Assembly: GCA_028278465.1 (NCBI GenBank)
Contig: JANQEF010000291.1
Span: 1 to 8,572, forward strand
DNA length: 8,572 nucleotides
Origin: Dehalococcoidia bacterium
Lineage (GTDB): Bacteria > Chloroflexota > Dehalococcoidia > Lucifugimonadales > Lucifugimonadaceae
Reading direction: 5' to 3'
Under the pieces are notes generated by a model. It saw nothing but the letters and a program-made list of their open reading frames with translations, searched no databases and was not told the DNA's origin. The first letter of the stretch is position 1. The number at the start of each line of letters is the position of its first letter. The translations under genes and the position numbers were made by a program. Below are positions 1 through 6,309 of the stretch, one piece after another.

Positions 1-522
1 GAGCTCATGTCCCTCCTTGGCGATCGGATCCACAAGCATCTGTTCAACGGCGGCGCGCTCACGGAGGAAGCCATGGCACGCCGGCTCCTGAAACGGTGCG
101 ACGAGGTGGAGGTGGCGTTCACCGCCGAAGCCGCGCGGTGGGGGAAACGGACACCGTACTCATGGGCCAGGGCGAGGGACGAGTTCCTGCGCGGCTACCT
201 CGCGGCCAAGCCCGAGAGCATGCTGGAGAACCTGATCGACAGGGGCCTCTACCCCACCGTGGTCGCCCCGTTCTTCTCGATCAACGGCGTCTACCAGCAC
301 GGCGGTGCGATCGAACCCGGTGACGCCGTCTCCATGTCCGCGCCGAGCGGCACGATCTACTACACGCTCGACGGCGACGACCCCCGCTGTGACGTCGGTC
401 ACGAAGGCGGCGTGTACACCGGCCCATTGCCGCTCGCGAAGACCACGCACGTCAAGGCCAGGGTGCTCGACGGCAACGCCTGGAGCGCGCTCAACGAGGC
501 GGTGTACACGGTGGGAGAGTGA
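1..522 (+). CDS. C-terminal end of a CotH/lamin-tail-type surface protein with a chitobiase-like module (5' end outside window)
   Basis: The reading frame is open to the first base, and the first ATG (position 7) lies inside conserved-looking sequence, so this is the last 173 residues of a longer protein and not a 171-residue gene. The segment with HKHLFNGGALT, the helical stretch ending in EAARWGKR, and the LIDRGLYPTVVAPFF tail resemble the end of CotH-like kinase domains in secreted planctomycete and myxobacterial proteins. From about residue 95 comes a beta-rich module with IYYTLDGDDPR, Y-x-GP and VKARVLDG followed by WSALNEAVY. This is the pattern of the chitobiase/FN3-associated C-terminal domain that usually closes such proteins. 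The likely location is extracellular or outer surface. The catalytic part of CotH is not in the window, so activity cannot be judged. The family call rests on recalled motif resemblance; the chitobiase-like module is the firmer half. Confidence 0.72.
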   Translation, partial: ELMSLLGDRIHKHLFNGGALTEEAMARRLLKRCDEVEVAFTAEAARWGKRTPYSWARARDEFLRGYLAAKPESMLENLIDRGLYPTVVAPFFSINGVYQHGGAIEPGDAVSMSAPSGTIYYTLDGDDPRCDVGHEGGVYTGPLPLAKTTHVKARVLDGNAWSALNEAVYTVGE

Positions 523-632
523 CGGTCCACCGCGACTCCGCGAGCAGTGTGTGGCCGGGTGGGCACTTCGCCGAGGATCGACGAATCATTCATCGCCGAG
601 CCTTCTAGGCGAGAAGTGAGGTATCGTAGGGT

Positions 633-932
633 ATGCGAACACTGATCATCGTCACCGTGGCGGCCCTATTCTTCGCGTGCTCGAGCACCCCCTCCGAGAC
701 CGATGCACCGGCTCCAGCACCGGTGCAAGAGGTACAACCTGTCTCCTGCGGCGAGACCACCTGCACCCCACCGGAGCAGTGCCTCACCGTCACCGGCAGC
801 CTCCCCGGCGCCCCTTCTAAAGAGGAGTGCTGGATCCCGTGCGGCAAGCACGGCGATCCCGCGTGTCCCCAGGGGATGACCTGTTCGATGATCCACAACG
901 GCCCCGGGCAGGTCTGCGTCAAGCCCGAGTGA
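633..932 (+). CDS. Small Cys-rich lipoprotein
   Basis: This encodes 99 residues. Residues 1-16 form a short hydrophobic signal ending in LFFAC, a slightly irregular lipobox (Phe at -2) with Cys16 as the likely lipidated residue. An Ala/Pro-rich linker (about 20-37) leads to a compact domain with eight cysteines at 39, 44, 50, 66, 70, 78, 84 and 95, enough for four disulfides. C-G-x-x-x-C and C-P-x-G-M-x-C spacings are common in small exported myxobacterial proteins, but I do not recognise a named family and no function can be given. The ATG at 633 is preceded by a purine-rich GTGAGGT (616-622), an acceptable ribosome binding site about 10 bases away. The gene follows the CotH-like end by 110 bases, with no convincing terminator or promoter between them. 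It ends 16 bases from the stop of the convergent phosphatase gene. Confidence 0.8.
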   Translation: MRTLIIVTVAALFFACSSTPSETDAPAPAPVQEVQPVSCGETTCTPPEQCLTVTGSLPGAPSKEECWIPCGKHGDPACPQGMTCSMIHNGPGQVCVKPE

Positions 933-948
933 GATTACTGGCGTCTAT

Positions 949-3900
949 TCAAGCTCGCTTCTCGGCAGCCTGGATCACCACGACGGTCACGTCGTCGAGT
1001 TGCTCTCCGCCCTCGCTGAAACGGTTCACATCGTCCAAGATGCGCTCCAGCGTTGCTGCGCACGCCCGATTCTGATCACCTTCGGACAACAGCTTCTCCA
1101 ACCGTTCGAAGCCGTAGATCTCTCCGTCGGGGGACTCGGCCTCCACCACCCCATCGGAGAGTAGGACCAGGGAGTCGCCGACCGCCAAGCTCACCTCGGT
1201 GTTTCGATACACGGCGGATTTCATCCCGCCGATTGGCAACCCGCGCGCCTCGAGGAAGCCTGCGTCTCCGTCCCCTCGAACCAGCAGTGGAGGCACCTGT
1301 CCGGCGCAGGCCAGGCGAACCGTTCGATCTTGCGGATCGAGGATGGCGTAGAGCAGCGCCACGAACATCCGGCGACGTTTGAGGCGCTCGTGGAGCCGCT
1401 GGTTGAGAGCGCCGAGCATCTCCGCGGGATCGCCAAACCGACGCGCCTCTGCCTCGACGAGGCTCGAGCTCACCGCCATGTACAGCGCACCGGGCACGCT
1501 CTTGCCTGACACGTCACCCACAGCGACACCCAACCCACCGCCCTCGAGCGGGACGTAGGTGAAGAAATCGCCTCCTACCTCGCGCGCCGGCAATGACTTA
1601 CCGGCAAGCTCGAAGCCATCGAGCTGCGGGGCTTCCGCCGGCAGCAATCCGGTCTGGATCTCTCGCCCGAGCGCCAGGTCCTTGTCTATCCTCTCTCGCT
1701 CGGCCGCGTCGAGCTGCTGGGCGACCTCGCGGTCCTTGCGGCGCCGGTACTTACGGACCTGCCACCACACCACAAGCGACATCATGGCCAGCGCGGCGAG
1801 CACCGCCAACCCCCGGAACCACCACGTCTCCCACCAGGGTGGCAACACCCGCACTGAGATGGTGGCCGGTTCGGGGCTCCAGATCCCGTATCCGTTGCGC
1901 GCTGTCACCTCGAACCGATACCGGCCTGGCGGCAGGTTGCGGTAGCGGACATCTGCCCTGTCGGTCACCGGCGACCAGTCGTCGTCCAACCCGACCATTC
2001 GCGTCCTGAACCGGACCTTATTTTCGTCCCGCCACCAGATACCGGCGTACAGGATCTCGATGTCGTTCTCATCATGGGCGACAACCAGCGGTCGAATCAC
2101 TGGCAGCTGTGCTGACGCTGCGGTGATGCTGGCGATGATCGGCCTCGGTGGCTCGAGGTCTTGCTCTTGGTACATGAAGCGAAAGAGGCGCTCGGCGTCC
2201 GCGAACCAGACAGCCCCGTCTTCATCCGCCGTCAGGACGACCAACTCGCTACTGTAATCGTGCAGGCCGACCAGCGGCTCGACAAGCTCTCCTGAGCGGT
2301 GCGCCAGAAACACGCCCTGCCCCCAGACCACCATCCACATGTCTCCGTCCACTCCCGGGACGAGTGCCGTGACGACCCCACGGTCGAGCTGATCGTCGGG
2401 CTCGGGTCTGCCCGTGGCCGTCTTCTTGAATAGCCCACACCCCCAGGTACCGACCCACAGCGTACCTTCCAGGTCCTCGGCGTAATTCCACGAAACGCAC
2501 TCAACGCCGTCTCGAACGAGCGGCATGAGCGTGAACTCGTCGCCGTCGAAACGGGTCATCCCCCCCGCGCCCTTGGTCCACAGAACACCGCTTCGGTCCA
2601 ACATCACGTTCGAGGTCTGGACCGTGGTCAGGCCTGCGTCGAGCCCCCAATGGGTTGTCTTGCCATCCTTCCAGTGCAGCAGCCCGCAGGAGAAGGTGCC
2701 GAGGAAAAACCCTCCCTGCCGGTCTATCTCCGGGTACATCGAGCTGCATCCACCGTCTGGCATTTCGATGTCGATGTCGCTGGTGCGTCCCGTTTCGGGG
2801 TTGAACAGCCTGAGCTCCCGGTTGCGGAGCGTGACCAGGAGGTCATCTCCGCCTAGGCCACAGAACTTCTTGATCTCGTGGTCTGCATCGATCTTCGCTT
2901 CTCGGCGCACCCGCGCGGCCTGCTTGTCCCAGATCGAAATCTCCCCGGAACGGCGGGCGACAACCAGGTTGCCATCCGGGGCAAACGCGACGCTCTTCAC
3001 AAGCGGGCCCTCGATGCCCGACTCGCGCCCGAACGCCACCATCGACCGCTCCTCCACGGCGTAGACGCCCCCGAGGCGGACAGCAGCCCAGACCGATCCC
3101 CGCTCGGTCACCACAATGGCCTCGATCTTCGCCGGCTCGCCGCTCTGCTCGATCACCGCTTCGATCAACGCAGTGCGACCTTCTGATCTGACGACCAAGC
3201 CCCTCGTCGTGCCGATCCACAAGGTTCCCCGCTGGTCCTCGGCCAGGCATACCACTTGATCCGACGGAAGCCCGTCGTCACGCCCCAATCGCGTGAACCG
3301 ACCTTCCGCGAGGAGATACAGCCCCTTGTCCGTCGGGACAGCGAGCACCCCCGAGCGCAGACGAACCGGCGTGAAGCACCTCACACCACCCAGCTCCTTG
3401 AACACGGACACCGCTTCGCCACCGGACTCGCGCCCGATGCGCACGAGACCACCCTCGGAGCCGACCCAGATCACGTCTTCTTCGGCGAGCAAGCCCAACA
3501 CCTGCCCCGCTGGCAAGCCGTCGTCGACACCCCACGCGGTAACCTGCTCTCCCCGGATCTCTAGAACACCATCCCGCCCGCCGACGAACACACTCCCCGA
3601 ACTGTGGGCAACCGCTTTCACCGAGCCTGCAATAGCCTGATGGGGCCCGTCGGCGAACAGCCTGCGGATGGTGTTCTGCTCGAGGACGAACAGCCCACCA
3701 GACACATTCGGATCACGGGTGTCGTCCCAGGAACCGATCCAGATTCGGCCTCGATCGTCTTCGGCCACCCCGTACAGATAATCCCCCGCGATGCTCGGCT
3801 CGCTGAAGTGCGAATATGTCTCGAACCGGGCCCCGTCGAACAGCACCAGACCGTTCTCGCTGCCGATCGCAATGCGACCGTCTCGCAGCTGTTGCACGCT

Positions 3901-4380
3901 TCGGGGATTGTTGTCGATCAACCCGTCTTTCGCACCGTACTGCCGAGCCCGCCACTCCCTGTTGACGGTGGCCAGCGCCCGCGCCGCGTCTCCAGCGATG
4001 GCCTGGAATCGGGGGTTGGGTGCCAAGCGGCCGAATCGCTCATTGAGAAGCCCCACGTCAGCAAGGCCCAGCCTTACAGCGTCCTCCAGTCGGTCGAGAG
4101 CACCGCTCTCGTCCCCGAGCTCCATGAGCGCCTCGGCCATCCGCACAGTATGTGCCACACGGTCGGGCTCGAGCGCTGCGTGACGCGTCGCGGTCTGGAG
4201 CAACTCGTCCCACAGTCGCTGCTCGCGAAATCGCTGGCACGCCTCATCGAGGTCGAGTGGGGATGATTGTTCCTCGGCTGTCGAGATGGCCGGGGCGCTG
4301 AACAGGCAGAGGGCGATGATCAGGGCCAGGCTGAACGCAGGGCCTCGTCTGAAGAGCTCACCGGTGTTGGCGTCTTCCAC
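949..4380 (-). CDS. Membrane sensor phosphatase: double propeller, Y_Y_Y domain and SpoIIE/RsbU-type PP2C
   Basis: From the GTG at 4380 this encodes 1143 residues. Residues 17-35 are a signal peptide, cut probably after Ala35 (STA-EEQ). Residues about 43-140 are helical and TPR-like. From about 148 to 742 I count 14 blades of two-component-regulator propeller type, with repeated cores such as LWIGT, IWVGS and LWVGT and linkers such as DDGLP. Residues about 745-846 are a Y_Y_Y domain with NLPPGRYRFEVTARNGYG. A membrane helix (about 853-875) is followed by a basic patch, placing the sensor in the periplasm. The cytoplasmic PP2C/SpoIIE domain (about 906-1137) keeps metal-site aspartates in GGDFF (Asp938), VGDVSGK (Asp956), LSDGV (Asp1076) and LDDVTV (Asp1129-1130). 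It should dephosphorylate the STAS protein encoded 17 bases upstream. The open frame extends to 4614, but that part only overlaps the STAS gene; the signal peptide fixes the GTG. The Shine-Dalgarno match is poor. Confidence 0.92.
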   Translation of the reverse strand: MEDANTGELFRRGPAFSLALIIALCLFSAPAISTAEEQSSPLDLDEACQRFREQRLWDELLQTATRHAALEPDRVAHTVRMAEALMELGDESGALDRLEDAVRLGLADVGLLNERFGRLAPNPRFQAIAGDAARALATVNREWRARQYGAKDGLIDNNPRSVQQLRDGRIAIGSENGLVLFDGARFETYSHFSEPSIAGDYLYGVAEDDRGRIWIGSWDDTRDPNVSGGLFVLEQNTIRRLFADGPHQAIAGSVKAVAHSSGSVFVGGRDGVLEIRGEQVTAWGVDDGLPAGQVLGLLAEEDVIWVGSEGGLVRIGRESGGEAVSVFKELGGVRCFTPVRLRSGVLAVPTDKGLYLLAEGRFTRLGRDDGLPSDQVVCLAEDQRGTLWIGTTRGLVVRSEGRTALIEAVIEQSGEPAKIEAIVVTERGSVWAAVRLGGVYAVEERSMVAFGRESGIEGPLVKSVAFAPDGNLVVARRSGEISIWDKQAARVRREAKIDADHEIKKFCGLGGDDLLVTLRNRELRLFNPETGRTSDIDIEMPDGGCSSMYPEIDRQGGFFLGTFSCGLLHWKDGKTTHWGLDAGLTTVQTSNVMLDRSGVLWTKGAGGMTRFDGDEFTLMPLVRDGVECVSWNYAEDLEGTLWVGTWGCGLFKKTATGRPEPDDQLDRGVVTALVPGVDGDMWMVVWGQGVFLAHRSGELVEPLVGLHDYSSELVVLTADEDGAVWFADAERLFRFMYQEQDLEPPRPIIASITAASAQLPVIRPLVVAHDENDIEILYAGIWWRDENKVRFRTRMVGLDDDWSPVTDRADVRYRNLPPGRYRFEVTARNGYGIWSPEPATISVRVLPPWWETWWFRGLAVLAALAMMSLVVWWQVRKYRRRKDREVAQQLDAAERERIDKDLALGREIQTGLLPAEAPQLDGFELAGKSLPAREVGGDFFTYVPLEGGGLGVAVGDVSGKSVPGALYMAVSSSLVEAEARRFGDPAEMLGALNQRLHERLKRRRMFVALLYAILDPQDRTVRLACAGQVPPLLVRGDGDAGFLEARGLPIGGMKSAVYRNTEVSLAVGDSLVLLSDGVVEAESPDGEIYGFERLEKLLSEGDQNRACAATLERILDDVNRFSEGGEQLDDVTVVVIQAAEKRA

Positions 4381-4381
4381 G

Positions 4382-4390
4382 CCCCCCCCC
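4382..4390 (-). repeat. Homopolymeric G9 tract just before the phosphatase start codon
   Basis: Nine consecutive cytosines on the plus strand read as G9 on the coding strand, in the 17-base gap between the STAS stop and the phosphatase GTG, one base before the GTG. The tract lies outside both coding regions, so a change in length would not shift either frame but would change the ribosome-binding region. It is also a place where sequencing errors are likely. Confidence 0.9.
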
Positions 4391-4397
4391 GTTCTCG

Positions 4398-4748
4398 TCA
4401 GGACGAGAGGCCGGCGATGGCCTCCTGTTCGGAGTGGTACACCGTCACGTAATCGGTCAGCCCGATGATATGGGTCATCCGCTTGAAGTGAGAGGCCATC
4501 GAGCTGAACGCCAGGGTGCCGCCGGTGTCCTGGATCTCGCTGAGCATACCCACCAGGACCGCCAACCCGCCGCTGTTGAGGTGCTTGATACCGGCGAAGT
4601 CCACGACAAAACACCTCGCACCATCGCCCGCGAGTTGGCGAAACACCTCGTTGAACGCGTCGCCACTCTCGGCTGTGAAATCGCCGCGGACACGCATGAC
4701 TGAAACCGGAGCGTGCTGAACAGCTTCAATCTCGAGGGGTTGCCACAT
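4398..4748 (-). CDS. STAS-domain anti-anti-sigma factor (RsbV/SpoIIAA-like)
   Basis: At 116 residues, this is the usual size of a single-domain STAS protein. The diagnostic segment is VVDFAGIKHLNSGGLAVLVG (about 48-67). It aligns with the phosphorylation loop of SpoIIAA and RsbV, and Ser59 is the expected phosphoacceptor. The normally acidic residue before it is Asn58, and the following Ser is Gly60. In the established scheme a cognate RsbW-type kinase phosphorylates this serine to inactivate the protein, and a PP2C phosphatase reverses it. Both partners are encoded on either side. The start ATG is two bases after the rsbW-like stop and has a GGAGG seven bases upstream, inside the end of that gene, so translation is probably coupled. 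It is cytoplasmic. The family is clear; the target pathway is inferred. Confidence 0.93.
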   Translation of the reverse strand: MWQPLEIEAVQHAPVSVMRVRGDFTAESGDAFNEVFRQLAGDGARCFVVDFAGIKHLNSGGLAVLVGMLSEIQDTGGTLAFSSMASHFKRMTHIIGLTDYVTVYHSEQEAIAGLSS

Positions 4749-4750
4749 CC

Positions 4751-5194
4751 TCAGCCCTCCTTATCGCCGGTGCCAATGCGGATCACCATGCGTAACACCG
4801 TGCCGTCGCCCTCGTTCTCGATGGACGCCTCATCGACGAGGCTGTTGATGATGTGGAACCCCCATCCGCGCAACGACGGGTCCTCCCCACTGAGCTTCTT
4901 GTTCAAGTCTGGCGGAGGAGGCGCATCGGAGATGCCCTCGCCCGGGTCCCGCACCTCGACCTCCACCGAGCCCTCGTCCACGCTGAACGCCAGCCCGACC
5001 TTCTGTTGACAGTCCGCTTCGGCGCCGTGCTCTATCGCGTTCGCGCAGGCCTCACCGAGCGCGATCTTTAGATCCTGCACGCGGTCTTCCGGGAAACCGA
5101 TGTCTCTCGCCAGGCTCTCGGCAGCCGCCATCGCGACCTTCTCGAAGCCCGAGATTGCGGGAAGCTCCAGCACGACTCGCTTGGAGTCACTCAT
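4751..5194 (-). CDS. RsbW/SpoIIAB-like serine kinase and anti-sigma factor (HATPase)
   Basis: This encodes 147 residues from the ATG at 5194. It is a GHKL/HATPase_c protein of the RsbW type. The N box is LGEACANAIEHG (Glu48, Asn52), the G1 box is VRDPGEGIS (Asp83, Gly85, Gly87), and the G2 box is LRGWGFHIINSLVDE (about 108-122). Proteins of this family bind a target, classically a sigma factor, and phosphorylate a STAS antagonist; the antagonist follows directly. A GTG at 5200 is possible in frame, but the GGAGG at 5200-5204 would overlap it, while it sits five bases before the ATG. The start overlaps the end of the kinase gene by eight bases. No sigma factor is encoded nearby, so the bound target is unknown. 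Confidence in the family is high and in the sigma-factor role only moderate. Confidence 0.93.
   Translation of the reverse strand: MSDSKRVVLELPAISGFEKVAMAAAESLARDIGFPEDRVQDLKIALGEACANAIEHGAEADCQQKVGLAFSVDEGSVEVEVRDPGEGISDAPPPPDLNKKLSGEDPSLRGWGFHIINSLVDEASIENEGDGTVLRMVIRIGTGDKEG
4756..4760 (-). promoter_or_regulatory. Ribosome binding site of the STAS gene
   Basis: A perfect GGAGG on the minus strand lies seven bases before the STAS ATG (4748), inside the last codons of the RsbW-like gene. It supports the chosen start and suggests translational coupling of the two partners. Confidence 0.8.
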
Positions 5195-6158
5195 CACCAC
5201 CTCCCTCGTTGCCCGTATTGGCTTTCGACGTCAGAGGAACGCTCATGCCGGCAATGCCGGCGAGGCGGACGAACACCTCGAACGCGGTCTGCGGTCGGTC
5301 CTCCGGCTCGGTCGCGACCATCTGCATCACGATCTCCTCGAGCTCGGCGGGGATGTCGAGGTCGTCCCGGCGATCGCTCATCCGCTCTGGAGCTCGCTGG
5401 GTCTTGGCGAATACCAGCTGATACAGATCGCCCTCGAACGGGGGTTGTCCCACGAGCATGTGGTAGAGCAGCGCCCCGAGCGCATAGATGTCGGCCCGTC
5501 CGTCGAGCGGCTCCGCCTTGGCCTGCTCGGGCGCCATGTACACCGGTGTGCCGACGAGGCCACCCTCCATCGTCAGCTGGGTCGGGAGGGCGAGTTTGGC
5601 GATGCCGAAGTCGAGCACCTTCACGAAGTCGATCTCTCCTGGAAAATCCACGACCATCACGTTCTCCGGCTTGATATCGCGGTGGACGATCTCGAGGTCG
5701 TGGGCCTCGATCAGCGCGGAGGCGATCTGGGCACCGATCCGAGCCACCCGGATCGACGGCATCGGCCCATCCCGCATCAGGTCCTCGAGCGTGGCTCCGG
5801 ACACATGCTCCATCGCGATGTAGATGATCCCGTCTTGTGAGCGATCGAAGTCGTAGATGGTCACCGTGTGGGGGTTGGCCAGCCTGCACGCGGCGTACGC
5901 CTCGAACAGAAACCGCAGGCTGTCCTTCAGCTTCTCCGAGTGCAGCACCTTCAGCGCGACCGGCCGGTCCATCGGCATCTGCAGTGCGTAGAACACCTCC
6001 CCCATGCCGCCGCCGCCGATCCGCCCGAGCACGCTGAACCTGTCGCGCAGGATCCGCCCGACCATCGGGTGGTCCAGCGAGAGGGCGCAGTTCTCACAGC
6101 GGGCATCTCCGCCCACCACCCCGTGACACCGCGGGCATCTCGTCTCGGCCGTGCTCAT
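5187..6158 (-). CDS. Cytoplasmic Ser/Thr protein kinase with N-terminal zinc ribbon
   Basis: This encodes 323 residues and is a Hanks-type kinase. A zinc ribbon with CPRC (8-11) and CENC (21-24) comes first. The glycine loop is GRIGGGGMGEVF (about 45-56), the ATP-binding lysine is Lys70 in VALKVL, the catalytic loop is HRDIKPEN (159-166), the metal-binding DFG is 183-185, and the activation segment ends at MAPEQ (208-212). All key residues are present, so it should be active. The activation segment (186-207) holds Thr193, Thr196 and Thr204 as possible phosphosites. The kinase domain ends near residue 305, leaving a short tail with no membrane helix or sensor domain, unlike PknB-type receptors. 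It is the first gene of the partner-switching operon. Possible substrates are the STAS or RsbW-like protein, or a distant effector; none can be chosen from sequence. No strong Shine-Dalgarno precedes the ATG. Confidence 0.95.
   Translation of the reverse strand: MSTAETRCPRCHGVVGGDARCENCALSLDHPMVGRILRDRFSVLGRIGGGGMGEVFYALQMPMDRPVALKVLHSEKLKDSLRFLFEAYAACRLANPHTVTIYDFDRSQDGIIYIAMEHVSGATLEDLMRDGPMPSIRVARIGAQIASALIEAHDLEIVHRDIKPENVMVVDFPGEIDFVKVLDFGIAKLALPTQLTMEGGLVGTPVYMAPEQAKAEPLDGRADIYALGALLYHMLVGQPPFEGDLYQLVFAKTQRAPERMSDRRDDLDIPAELEEIVMQMVATEPEDRPQTAFEVFVRLAGIAGMSVPLTSKANTGNEGGGDE
5200..5204 (-). promoter_or_regulatory. Ribosome binding site of the RsbW-like gene, embedded in the kinase gene
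   Basis: GGAGG on the minus strand lies five bases before the ATG at 5194. It falls inside the last kinase codons, which give the tail EGGGDE, and the ATG overlaps the kinase's final codons and TGA. It decides between the ATG (5194) and the GTG (5200) in favour of the ATG. Confidence 0.8.
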
Positions 6159-6170
6159 CCGTATATGCAG

Positions 6171-6199
6171 AGGATATCAGCCCCGCTCAAACGCCACAA
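6171..6199 (-). promoter_or_regulatory. Weak candidate sigma-70-type promoter of the kinase operon
   Basis: On the minus strand TTGTGG (6194-6199) and TATCCT (6171-6176) are separated by 17 bases. The match is 3 of 6 for the -35 box and 4 of 6 for the -10 box. Transcription would start within about 10 bases of the kinase ATG, giving a nearly leaderless message, which fits the lack of a Shine-Dalgarno. The 151-base gap 6159-6309 must hold the operon promoter if the genes are not read through from upstream. Confidence 0.25.
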
Positions 6200-6309
6200 G
6201 GGAGCAAGCATCCAGTCGAAAGAGGCAAGGCAGAAACACCAGACCTGGCAACAATCGGGAGAGCGAACGACCTTGCCCCAAGCTACTCTCGAGTGTGCGC
6301 TGACGCGGG

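Noticed and set aside
3604..4266. A 220-residue plus-strand open frame
   Set aside because: It is antisense to the N-terminal and propeller part of the phosphatase, with no recognisable motif or ribosome binding site.
4381..4614. N-terminal extension of the phosphatase frame up to position 4614
   Set aside because: It lies over the STAS coding region in another frame, has a composition typical of shadow frames, and would bury the signal peptide.
5195..5200. GTG at 5200 as the start of the RsbW-like gene
   Set aside because: The GGAGG at 5200-5204 would overlap this codon; the ATG at 5194 has the right spacing.
5100..5840. A 246-residue plus-strand open frame, His- and Arg-rich
   Set aside because: It is opposite the kinase and the start of the RsbW-like gene, whose motifs are unmistakable. 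Long antisense frames are expected in GC-rich coding DNA.
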